Below are positions 1-5,864 of a stretch of DNA of 8,417 bases, piece by piece. A program made the translations under genes and the position numbers. Origin of the DNA: Euryarchaeota archaeon UBA105 (lineage in GTDB: Archaea; Thermoplasmatota; Poseidoniia; Poseidoniales; Thalassarchaeaceae); contig DALV01000107.1 of the NCBI GenBank assembly GCA_002496905.1, positions 835 to 9,251 on the forward strand, read 5' to 3'. Below the pieces are notes generated by a model that was not told where the DNA came from, searched no databases, and worked only from the letters and a program-made list of their open reading frames with translations. Positions within the stretch are counted from its first letter, which is position 1. Each line of letters begins with the position of its first letter.

Positions 1-524
1 TCGGCAAATGCTTCTTGACGGAAGTTAGCCAATTGTTCACGGGTCAGCCTTCCCTCTAGGAAAGCTCTCGCATAAATCCCGGGACTTCCATGACCTTGGA
101 TGTAGAGAGCATCTCCAATCCCATTGCTGTCCTTACCACGAAATACATGATTGAATCCTACTTCGTATAGTGTTGAGGAGGAAGCATAGGTGGAGATGTG
201 TCCACCGATCCCATCGAGTCTGCGATTGGCATCTGATACCATAACTGCAGAATTCCAAAGAATTGAGTTTTGAATTTCTTTCTCGGCGTTTAGATCTCCA
301 GGGTATGGAGGTTGTTGGTCCCAAGATATGGTATTGACATAGGGCGTTTTGGAGATTGGCGCAATCTCAACATCGAGGTCTTCCGACTCCGCCATTAACT
401 CGTGCAAAAGCAGGCGGGCTCGCTCAACACCATGAGCATCAACGACCGAACGCAGGGCCTCCAGCCATTCGTCGGTTTCCTCTGGGTCGATGTCGGGGAG
501 TCGTTGTCTGTGATTGATTGACAT
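1..524 (-). CDS. aceE: Pyruvate dehydrogenase E1, homodimeric AceE type (N-terminal part, runs off left edge)
   Basis: This is the first 174 codons of a thiamine-diphosphate-dependent E1 that decarboxylates pyruvate and passes the acetyl group to the lipoyl E2 of the pyruvate dehydrogenase complex in the cytoplasm. The translation lines up almost without gaps with my memory of the E. coli AceE N-terminus. It begins MSINHRQRLPDIDPEE, then has a VERARLLLHELMAE helix, VNTI and QPPYPGDL. GGHISTYASS (residues 107-116) and QGHGSPGIYARAFLEGRL (143-160) carry His109 and His145, equivalent to the cofactor-region histidines of E. coli AceE (H106, H142). The ATG at 524 gives the family's usual N-terminus. 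A weak AGGTG (531-535, minus strand) precedes it, partly inside a hairpin. The full protein should be near 880-900 residues, so about four fifths lies outside the window. Family assignment is very secure. A homodimeric E1 is unexpected beside archaeal-type genes, and E2/E3 genes would be expected further left. Confidence 0.93.
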   Translation of the reverse strand, partial: MSINHRQRLPDIDPEETDEWLEALRSVVDAHGVERARLLLHELMAESEDLDVEIAPISKTPYVNTISWDQQPPYPGDLNAEKEIQNSILWNSAVMVSDANRRLDGIGGHISTYASSSTLYEVGFNHVFRGKDSNGIGDALYIQGHGSPGIYARAFLEGRLTREQLANFRQEAFA

Positions 525-533
525 CGCCAACAC

Positions 534-548
534 CTGCCCTTCGGGCAG
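534..548 (-). promoter_or_regulatory. GC hairpin overlapping the aceE ribosome-binding site
   Basis: On the minus strand CTGCCC-GAA-GGGCAG forms a 6-bp stem with a GAA loop. The last two bases of its 3' arm are the first two of AGGTG, the only Shine-Dalgarno-like match before the ATG at 524, with a spacing of 6. Folding could partly hide the ribosome-binding site. This is inference from geometry only. Confidence 0.35.
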
Positions 549-591
549 ACTTGCGACCATACCGACCGATTTGAAGGGTCGCGTTAGAGAC

Positions 592-610
592 CGGTCCTCT
601 AAGAGGACCG
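592..610. repeat. Perfect 8-bp inverted repeat, candidate operator
   Basis: CGGTCCTC, then TAA, then GAGGACCG: a complete dyad of two 8-base arms with a 3-base centre. It overlaps an 8-bp palindrome GACCGGTC (589-596). The 19-bp size suits a dimeric helix-turn-helix repressor, or it could form a hairpin in RNA read leftward. It lies 68 bases upstream of the aceE start codon. Function is inferred. Confidence 0.5.
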
Positions 611-612
611 AA

Positions 613-1182
613 TTAAGGTCTAATTTCAATTAGGTGACATTCGTGTAGAGTGCGTACTCCGGCAACCGTAATTGCCGAATCTCCCACTACACAACGACTC
701 CCATTCCAACGTCGGACGGTTCTCTCTACCGTCCTTTTTCCAGGAGCATTATTGGGGTCAACTTTCAACTCAACAGAAACCGGTTCTAATTCAGCGAGCC
801 AAGTCAAAGCTGCCTCAATGGCTCGGCTGGCAACACCTCTCCTTTGTTCAGAAGATCTGACCCAATAGCCGAGATTCCATTCCGCAATTCCTGAACGCGT
901 AACTCTATCAAATCCTAACAGTCCAAGCACTGTCTCATCCCAAGGTCGAATGAGCACCCAATGATGCATTCGACCGACTCTTCCAGTGCGTTCAGTTTCA
1001 TCAAGAAAATCGGCCAATTGCGGCTCAATTTCCTTCTCTGGTAGAATCCAAGGCATAGCCCTGCTTACCTCCGGCCAAGTTTCCTCAAATGCCTCGAGTA
1101 GATTGTTCGTGTAAGTTGTATTTGCAGGCCGCATAATTAGTCCGTCGTCGACTTGAATTGTCGTCGTCGCGCGCCGCTGCAT
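613..1182 (-). CDS. GNAT-family N-acetyltransferase, RimJ/RimL-like
   Basis: This 189-residue protein is predicted to transfer an acetyl group from acetyl-CoA to an amine, either a protein N-terminus or a small molecule; the substrate is unknown. The N-terminal helix region (about 17-62) and the core strand block with WVLI (75-78) and VLGLLGF (85-91) fit the family. They are followed by GIAEWNLGYWVRS (98-110) and the acetyl-CoA pyrophosphate loop QRRGVA (113-118, the Q/RxxGxG/A motif). VELKVDPNNAPGKRTVE (137-153) is the usual late strand, turn and helix. The family's common Asn-x-x-Ser turn is NAPG here. The ATG at 1182 has GAGG (1190-1193, minus strand) seven bases upstream. An internal ATG at Met17 is a less favoured start. 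It lies 47 bp after the zinc-ribbon/SAP gene on the same strand, so co-transcription is likely. The fold is secure; the substrate is not. Confidence 0.85.
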   Translation of the reverse strand: MQRRATTTIQVDDGLIMRPANTTYTNNLLEAFEETWPEVSRAMPWILPEKEIEPQLADFLDETERTGRVGRMHHWVLIRPWDETVLGLLGFDRVTRSGIAEWNLGYWVRSSEQRRGVASRAIEAALTWLAELEPVSVELKVDPNNAPGKRTVERTVRRWNGSRCVVGDSAITVAGVRTLHECHLIEIRP

Positions 1183-1229
1183 ACTATTGCCTCAGAGTAT
1201 TGAACGAATGAGGGCTACGGCGCGGTCAA

Positions 1230-2579
1230 TTAAGGCCTTAACTTGGCCTTCGCAGTCTGAACGTGGGGGTCATCAGGAGAATTTTTCATTGCTACTTCTA
1301 GCATTCTATCTACCGCCGCTGCTCTACCTATCCGCTGTAACAAGGCGCCTACTGGATAGATTAGTTTTGTTCGATCACCAAGATGAGGCCCTACTTCGTC
1401 TAACAGCACTGTGCTCTGTGCCATGTTTCGACTTTTTGCAGCTTCCATGGCCTCTTTGATTTTCATTGCCACATCTCGATTGGACCATTCTTCCTGTTGA
1501 GGCCAGGGCCAAAATCCGTTATTCATTGACTCATCTTCAACAGAATTTGCTTCTTCGATGTGGGGTAATTTTGGTATTTTAGGTATTTTTGGTGGTTTGG
1601 GAATGGCTGGAATAATCGGTTCCGGTGTATTGCCATCGAACGCCGCGTCCATTGGGTCCACCGGTCTCGCCGACACTGGTGGAGGAATAGGTAATCCAGC
1701 TGGTGTTGAAGGTACTGCGATTGGAGTTTGGGGTTCAGGCTCTGACTCAGCGACTTCTGCTTCCTCGATTTCGGGTTCCACCTCTTCTTCGGTAGGCGCT
1801 TCGCCAGATAGAATTCGAGAAACTAATTCTGCCTTGGTTCCGCTGGTCGCTAGCCCTTTGTCGGCTGCGATTTCAACTAATTCGACTTTCTTGAGGCTGA
1901 GTAATTTCTCTTCCTCACTTATCTCTTCAACTTCTTCATCCAATTCAGGATTTACCTCTTCTTCAACCGTTTGCTCGGTTTCTTGCTGAACTTCTGTGGC
2001 TTGTTCCGGAGCCATAACCTCATCATCGTCATCGGGTATATCGTCTGCTGAAACAATCGGATCATTCTCTGGGACGATAGCAGTAGGTTGTATCAATTCT
2101 ACTTGTTGAGGTTGAGCCTCTTCAAGCGGTTCTAATTCAGTTTCAGGAACCTCAAATTTTGTGACAAACTTAGGAGCGTCAGCAGAGGTCAATTCGTAAT
2201 CGTCTTCCTCCTCTTCATCAACAGAATCAGGATGGTCGACGGTCATTGCAAAAGTTGGATTCTCACTGAGTTTGATTCCATCATCGTCACCATATTGTTC
2301 GACATCTATTGTGACGTCGTCCATGGTGAAGGTTCCCTTTGACCAATCGATTACTTGTTCTTCTTCATCATCCTCAATATCAGCGAGCAGTTCATCGAAT
2401 AAGCTTCCTGCTTCCTCCTCATCAACCGAGGCGACTTGTTCAAACGCGGCCTTACCTAATTGATACATACATTGGGAGCATTCTGTGGCGTCCTCGGGAT
2501 TGTGAGTCTGACAAAGAGGGCATTGAACGGTTGGGCCCACTTCTGCCTTTCTCCAACCCTTGAACTTGTCAAATACCAT
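1230..2579 (-). CDS. Acidic zinc-ribbon / SAP-domain protein with proline-rich linker, function unknown
   Basis: This 449-residue protein has several parts. A short basic start is followed by a four-cysteine zinc ribbon (C20-x2-C23 ... C34-x2-C37). A long Glu/Asp-rich, low-complexity segment runs from about 50 to 223. A SAP-like helix-extended loop-helix (about 228-258) carries LKKVELVEIAADKGL and TSGTKAELVSRIL. A Pro-rich linker (about 281-340) includes a PKIPKIPKLP repeat. The C-terminal helical block (about 363-449) resembles one or two TPR-like repeats and ends DDPHVQTAKAKLRP. No membrane segment or signal peptide is visible. Zinc ribbons and SAP motifs usually contact nucleic acids or proteins; the acidic middle is probably disordered. 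I do not recognise a specific family. The frame stays open to 2735, but I start at the ATG at 2579. The extra 52 codons would overlap the divergent helicase start and contain no domain, and the zinc ribbon then falls in the usual place near the N-terminus. Confidence 0.82.
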   Translation of the reverse strand: MVFDKFKGWRKAEVGPTVQCPLCQTHNPEDATECSQCMYQLGKAAFEQVASVDEEEAGSLFDELLADIEDDEEEQVIDWSKGTFTMDDVTIDVEQYGDDDGIKLSENPTFAMTVDHPDSVDEEEEDDYELTSADAPKFVTKFEVPETELEPLEEAQPQQVELIQPTAIVPENDPIVSADDIPDDDDEVMAPEQATEVQQETEQTVEEEVNPELDEEVEEISEEEKLLSLKKVELVEIAADKGLATSGTKAELVSRILSGEAPTEEEVEPEIEEAEVAESEPEPQTPIAVPSTPAGLPIPPPVSARPVDPMDAAFDGNTPEPIIPAIPKPPKIPKIPKLPHIEEANSVEDESMNNGFWPWPQQEEWSNRDVAMKIKEAMEAAKSRNMAQSTVLLDEVGPHLGDRTKLIYPVGALLQRIGRAAAVDRMLEVAMKNSPDDPHVQTAKAKLRP

Positions 2580-2689
2580 CTCAAGTCCCCCAAAGACGAG
2601 CCAGTTCGGCTGCGTTCTGCGTATAACCCTCACGTCCTGTTGGAAACTATATCCTTCAGCAATAAGGGCTCCAAGGATTGCGAAATCTG
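2580..2689. promoter_or_regulatory. Divergent promoter region
   Basis: This 110-bp gap separates two genes read outward. On the plus strand CTATAT (2647-2652) could be a TATA box placing transcription near 2675-2680, about 10-15 bases before the helicase ATG. On the minus strand GGGTTATAC (2621-2629) could be a TATA box for the zinc-ribbon/SAP gene, placing its start near 2598, with about 20 bases of leader. I saw no clear B-recognition element, so these boxes are suggestions only. Confidence 0.35.
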
Positions 2690-4639
2690 ATGTGTCGCCT
2701 GCGCTGCAGGGGTGTCGTGAGTTCTGACGCTGCACTCCCTGCGAGGTTTAATCGCAGCCAAGATCACCATGAGGCATATTTGCCATTAATACAATGGGAA
2801 TTGGATGATGAATTGGACGCGACCGATGAAAGATTGCGCAATTGGTCGCGTGCAAAATTAGCTGCTCACGGTTTGGCTCTATTCGATTTACGAGCCCGAC
2901 CGGATGGATGGTTATTCGGGCAGCGGATCGTCAAACTGGAGTTAGACGGTCGGGCGAATATGGGTCAACACAGATTTCGTCAGGGCGATATCGTCATGCT
3001 GAGTCGCGGCGACCCCATTGGTGAGAAGCCAATTGAAGCAATAGTGTCGGATCGTTCACGGAATAGAATTCGAATTGTTTTGCCTGAATTACCCAGCGGG
3101 GTTCGTAGTGGGTATTGGAGGATCGATAGAGCTGCCAATAAGGTAGCCTTCGATCGAATGCGAGATGCGCTAAATTCTATTTTCGAAGAGGAAGGAGGTG
3201 CACCGCTTAGAGACCTACTTCTTGGATTAGTTCACGACCCGGTGGGAACTTCAGGTCTGGGTCCAGAATTAGGTGGAGCAAATCGAAGGCCTGCGAGCAG
3301 ACCTGAAGGACTCAACGAATCACAAAAGGTTGCCTGCGAAGCCGCAATATCCCAACGGCTGACCTTAATTCAAGGCCCCCCTGGTACCGGAAAAACGCAT
3401 ACTGCAGTGCGAATATTACAATCTTGGTCGAGTCAAAATGTCGGAACCATTCTAGCCGTCGCTGACTCAAATGTAGCCGTAGACAATCTGCTCGAAGGGT
3501 TACTTGGTCTGGGTGTAAGTGCGGTTAGGCTCGGTCAGCCGGTCAAGGTTAGAGAATCATTGCGAGAAGCTACCGTCGATGCACAGATGGAAAGTCATCC
3601 ACTTCGTCGTGACCTTGAGGAGCATTTGGAATTGAATGAAAAATTAGCACGACGGATTCCAGGGATGAAAGGAAAGGAGAAAGGCTTGGCTCACCGAGAT
3701 TTGAATCGTGGTTGGAAAGAGGTTAGACGTATTGAGCGACAAATGCGTGATGATATTTTGGATCGGGCTCAAGTCCTCTGTTGCACTTGTATCGGTGTAG
3801 GACACCAACTATTGGATGGTAGGAGATTTTCTCGTGTTTTGCTCGATGAGGCAACTCAGGCAACAGAGCCGGCTAGCCTTGTGCCTCTTGTTCGAGGAGC
3901 AAGACAAATCGTCTTGGTTGGAGACCATCGACAACTACCTCCAACAGTAATCAGCCGTAGGGCGGAAAACGGTGGCTTGCGACGCTCTTTATTCGAAAGA
4001 TTGGTTGCTATGGGAATCGAACCAATGTTACTTGATACGCAATATAGAATGCATCCTGCGATCTCTGACTTCCCTAACCGCACCTTCTACGAAGGACGGT
4101 TAGTCGATGGCATCACAGCAGCCGATAGGCCCAATCCTGCAGGGCTACTTTGGAATGATTGGGAAGTTCCGATGGCATTTCTGCCAGTTAATGGAGGCGA
4201 GTTACTCTCCCCAGATGGGGCTTCAAAAGAAAATCCTGCAGAGGCTGGTTGGGTTGCAAAAATACTTGAAAATCTATTACAGGCAGGCGATTTGGAAGAG
4301 GCGGATATCGGAATAATTACGCCTTATGCTGGACAGGTTAGAGCGATTCGTGACGCCCTGCCTGAACTATATGAATCAGTTGAAGTTCACACCGTTGATG
4401 GTTATCAAGGCAGAGAAAAGGAAGTCATCATCTTCTCCTGCGTACGCTCAAATTCGGATGGAACAGTAGGATTTCTTTCGGATGCACGACGTCTAAACGT
4501 CGCTTTGACAAGAGCAAAACGTGGATTAATAGTAATTGGAGACCCAGACACACTTCGAAATGATGAGACCTGGGCTTCATGGTTGGATTACATTCGTGGA
4601 CGTAACCTTGAGGCGTGGCACATTCTCGGCATGGGTTGA
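2690..4639 (+). CDS. Superfamily 1B DNA/RNA helicase, IGHMBP2/UPF1-like
   Basis: This 649-residue ATP-driven helicase or translocase acts on DNA or RNA. All SF1 motifs are present: a Q-motif region LNESQKVA (208-215), Walker A GPPGTGKT (229-236), motif II DEAT (386-389), motif III GDHRQLPP (411-418), motif IV QYRMHP (451-456), motif V VDGYQGRE (569-576) and motif VI NVALTRAKR (603-611). The N-terminal 200 residues match the 1B barrel/stalk region of the IGHMBP2 (SMUBP-2) group, with FRQGDIVMLSRGDPIG. The R3H and AN1 finger domains of the human protein are absent, as is usual in archaeal homologues. In family members the substrate is 5'-3' unwinding or DNA/RNA hybrid processing; which applies here is unknown. 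The start is uncertain: ATG 2690 gives an odd Cys/Arg-rich beginning, and GTG 2717, four bases after AGGGG, is a good alternative. It is the first gene of a four-gene rightward operon. Confidence 0.92.
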   Translation: MCRLRCRGVVSSDAALPARFNRSQDHHEAYLPLIQWELDDELDATDERLRNWSRAKLAAHGLALFDLRARPDGWLFGQRIVKLELDGRANMGQHRFRQGDIVMLSRGDPIGEKPIEAIVSDRSRNRIRIVLPELPSGVRSGYWRIDRAANKVAFDRMRDALNSIFEEEGGAPLRDLLLGLVHDPVGTSGLGPELGGANRRPASRPEGLNESQKVACEAAISQRLTLIQGPPGTGKTHTAVRILQSWSSQNVGTILAVADSNVAVDNLLEGLLGLGVSAVRLGQPVKVRESLREATVDAQMESHPLRRDLEEHLELNEKLARRIPGMKGKEKGLAHRDLNRGWKEVRRIERQMRDDILDRAQVLCCTCIGVGHQLLDGRRFSRVLLDEATQATEPASLVPLVRGARQIVLVGDHRQLPPTVISRRAENGGLRRSLFERLVAMGIEPMLLDTQYRMHPAISDFPNRTFYEGRLVDGITAADRPNPAGLLWNDWEVPMAFLPVNGGELLSPDGASKENPAEAGWVAKILENLLQAGDLEEADIGIITPYAGQVRAIRDALPELYESVEVHTVDGYQGREKEVIIFSCVRSNSDGTVGFLSDARRLNVALTRAKRGLIVIGDPDTLRNDETWASWLDYIRGRNLEAWHILGMG

Positions 4640-4647
4640 GGATTAGC

Positions 4648-5223
4648 ATGGGTGACCACGATTCGCCAATCTCCCTACAAGGCGGAGGGACGCTCGCAAA
4701 GCAAATTGTAACGGCCGAGGAAGGAGGCCATTGGCCTGTTCCAGAAGGCACTATCCTAGCCTCTGGAGTCCGTAGAATCGCTGCAATATCGGTCGATATT
4801 GTAATTGTCACAACCGTATTGATGGTAGCTACAAGAGGGCAAATTATTGATGCATGGAACTTAACTCTCTGGGGTTCTTCCAACTTTCATTATTCATTCG
4901 CAATGGCGTTGTTAATTTTCGCTGCACATTGGTTATACTGGCGATTGACTGGACTTAGATATTCTCGCTCATTAGGTCAGAGAATGTTTGGTATCGCTGT
5001 GCTTGCCGAAGACGGTTCAGCGATGACTAGCCAGATGTGGGATCAACGCGCTTGGAGAAAGTTAGTTTTTCTTATTCCAATACTAAACATAGTTCAAGGA
5101 GTTCGGGAGTTAGCGCGGATTTCTCAAAGGCACACTCACCAATCAAATATTGACCTGCACGTCGGCTCTATAGTCGCACATGCAGATTCTCTACCTCCTG
5201 CAAATCGGAAGCATATCAAGTGA
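4648..5223 (+). CDS. RDD-family integral membrane protein
   Basis: This 191-residue membrane protein of unknown function has the RDD family pattern. An arginine pair sits at the first helix (GVRRIAAISVDIVIV, 40-54). Helix 1 spans about 43-61 and helix 2 about 82-100. Then comes the signature SLGQRMFGIAVLAEDG (108-123), and helix 3 lies near 137-151 (RKLVFLIPILNIVQG). The N-terminal ~40 residues and C-terminal ~35 residues look soluble. A GTG further upstream at 4615 would also keep the frame open, but it lies inside the helicase. The ATG at 4648 follows the helicase stop by eight bases, with TGAGG (4637-4641) as ribosome-binding site, so the two are probably co-translated. RDD proteins have been linked to ion transport or membrane assembly in some bacteria; nothing here shows a substrate. 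Confidence 0.8.
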   Translation: MGDHDSPISLQGGGTLAKQIVTAEEGGHWPVPEGTILASGVRRIAAISVDIVIVTTVLMVATRGQIIDAWNLTLWGSSNFHYSFAMALLIFAAHWLYWRLTGLRYSRSLGQRMFGIAVLAEDGSAMTSQMWDQRAWRKLVFLIPILNIVQGVRELARISQRHTHQSNIDLHVGSIVAHADSLPPANRKHIK

Positions 5224-5237
5224 GGAGGGGCGAAAAT

Positions 5238-5864
5238 TTGGCTGAAGACTCTGAAATTATCAATTCTGAGGCTCTATCTATTGTTGCCGCCGAGGGTTGT
5301 ATTGTCTACCCCACTTCAACCCAACCGGCTCTGGGTTGCCTGCCAACAAGTACCGCTTTGGATGGTTTGTATGCAATCAAAAACAGACCTGCGCATATGC
5401 CTGTAAGTATTGGTGTGGCCGATTTAGAACAGGCCTCAAACTTGGTCGAGTTAACCGATGACATTCCTGACTTATTGGCTTCATTTCCAGAGGGTTCTCT
5501 AACTTTGGTACTTCCAGCAAAGAAGACTCTTGATAGACGGCTCGGGGCAGATAAAATTGCTATCCGAGTCGTCGCGCACCCTGTCGCAAAAGCACTACTA
5601 AGAGCCACAGGGCCACTTACAGCGACCTCTGCAAACATTAGTGGTATAGAGCCGAAATCCAATTGCCCTGATGCCGTAGAAACCCTACAAAATACTGGCC
5701 ATAAAGTCGGTTTAGTGAAAGGAAATACTCCCGGAGGCTCACCCAGTACTTTGATAGCGTGGTATTCGGTCTGTGATGTATCCGATAACGCGAGCATAGA
5801 GGTGCTGAGAGAGGGAATAGTTGCTACTGAGGAGGTTATGTTATGGTGGAAGAGTCAGATCTGA
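5238..5864 (+). CDS. Sua5/YrdC/YciO-family protein, probable threonylcarbamoyl-AMP synthase
   Basis: The family makes threonylcarbamoyl-AMP from threonine, bicarbonate and ATP, the first step of t6A formation at tRNA position 37. The protein of 208 residues is YrdC-sized, without the C-terminal Sua5 domain. Family landmarks are IVYPTST (22-28), YAIKNRP (45-51, the K-x-R nucleotide site), IAIRVVAHPVAKALL (107-121), TSANISG (130-136) and GGSPSTLI (166-173). The usual PT(D/E)TxYGL reads PTSTQPALG, so the acidic residue and the Tyr-Gly are both missing; YciO-like or altered activity is possible. I start at TTG 5238 because GAGGAGGGG (5222-5230) ends seven bases before it. The GTG at 5220 would place that Shine-Dalgarno inside the gene. 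The ribosome-binding site overlaps the RDD gene's stop. The 3' end overlaps the methionine aminopeptidase gene by 22 bases. Confidence 0.86.
   Translation: MAEDSEIINSEALSIVAAEGCIVYPTSTQPALGCLPTSTALDGLYAIKNRPAHMPVSIGVADLEQASNLVELTDDIPDLLASFPEGSLTLVLPAKKTLDRRLGADKIAIRVVAHPVAKALLRATGPLTATSANISGIEPKSNCPDAVETLQNTGHKVGLVKGNTPGGSPSTLIAWYSVCDVSDNASIEVLREGIVATEEVMLWWKSQI

Larger units (their letters stand above)
525..612 (-). promoter_or_regulatory. Structured upstream region of aceE with inverted repeats and GGTC/GACC cluster
   Basis: This is the 88-bp gap between the acetyltransferase stop and the aceE start. It holds a perfect 8-bp inverted repeat with a 3-nt centre (592-610, CGGTCCTC/GAGGACCG), a 6-bp pair GCGACC/GGTCGC (553-558 with 577-582), and a 6-bp GC hairpin (534-548) ending about ten bases before the start codon. 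An AT-rich stretch at 611-635 could hold a TATA-like box for leftward transcription, which would put the 592-610 repeat near the transcription start. Whether these act as DNA operators or as RNA leader folds cannot be decided from sequence. No T-run follows the 592-610 repeat, so a simple terminator is less likely. Confidence 0.45.

Noticed and set aside
133..324. Short minus-strand frame of 63 codons
   Set aside because: It is in another frame of the same strand as aceE, whose translation is an unmistakable AceE N-terminus.
637..800. Possible frameshift at the 3' end of the acetyltransferase, suggested by the unusual NAPG turn
   Set aside because: The frame continues with family-like VAGVRTLHECHLIEIRP to a normal stop at a usual length; other frames give nothing better.
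1230..1241. 12-bp palindrome TTAAGGCCTTAA at the end of the zinc-ribbon/SAP gene
   Set aside because: It includes the last codons and stop of a real gene, has no loop or T-run, and is likely chance.
1558..1989. Ser/Gly-rich open frame of 143 codons on the plus strand
   Set aside because: It lies wholly antisense to the zinc-ribbon/SAP gene. Its composition is the complement of the acidic and proline codons there, with no domain.
2580..2735. 52-codon N-terminal extension of the zinc-ribbon/SAP protein
   Set aside because: It would overlap the helicase start on the other strand, cover both predicted TATA boxes and add no domain.
4428..4883. Open frame of 151 codons on the minus strand
   Set aside because: It is antisense to helicase motifs V-VI and the RDD start; no domain seen.
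5306..5797. Open frame of 163 codons on the minus strand
   Set aside because: It is antisense to the Sua5-family gene, whose motifs are clear; no recognisable protein.
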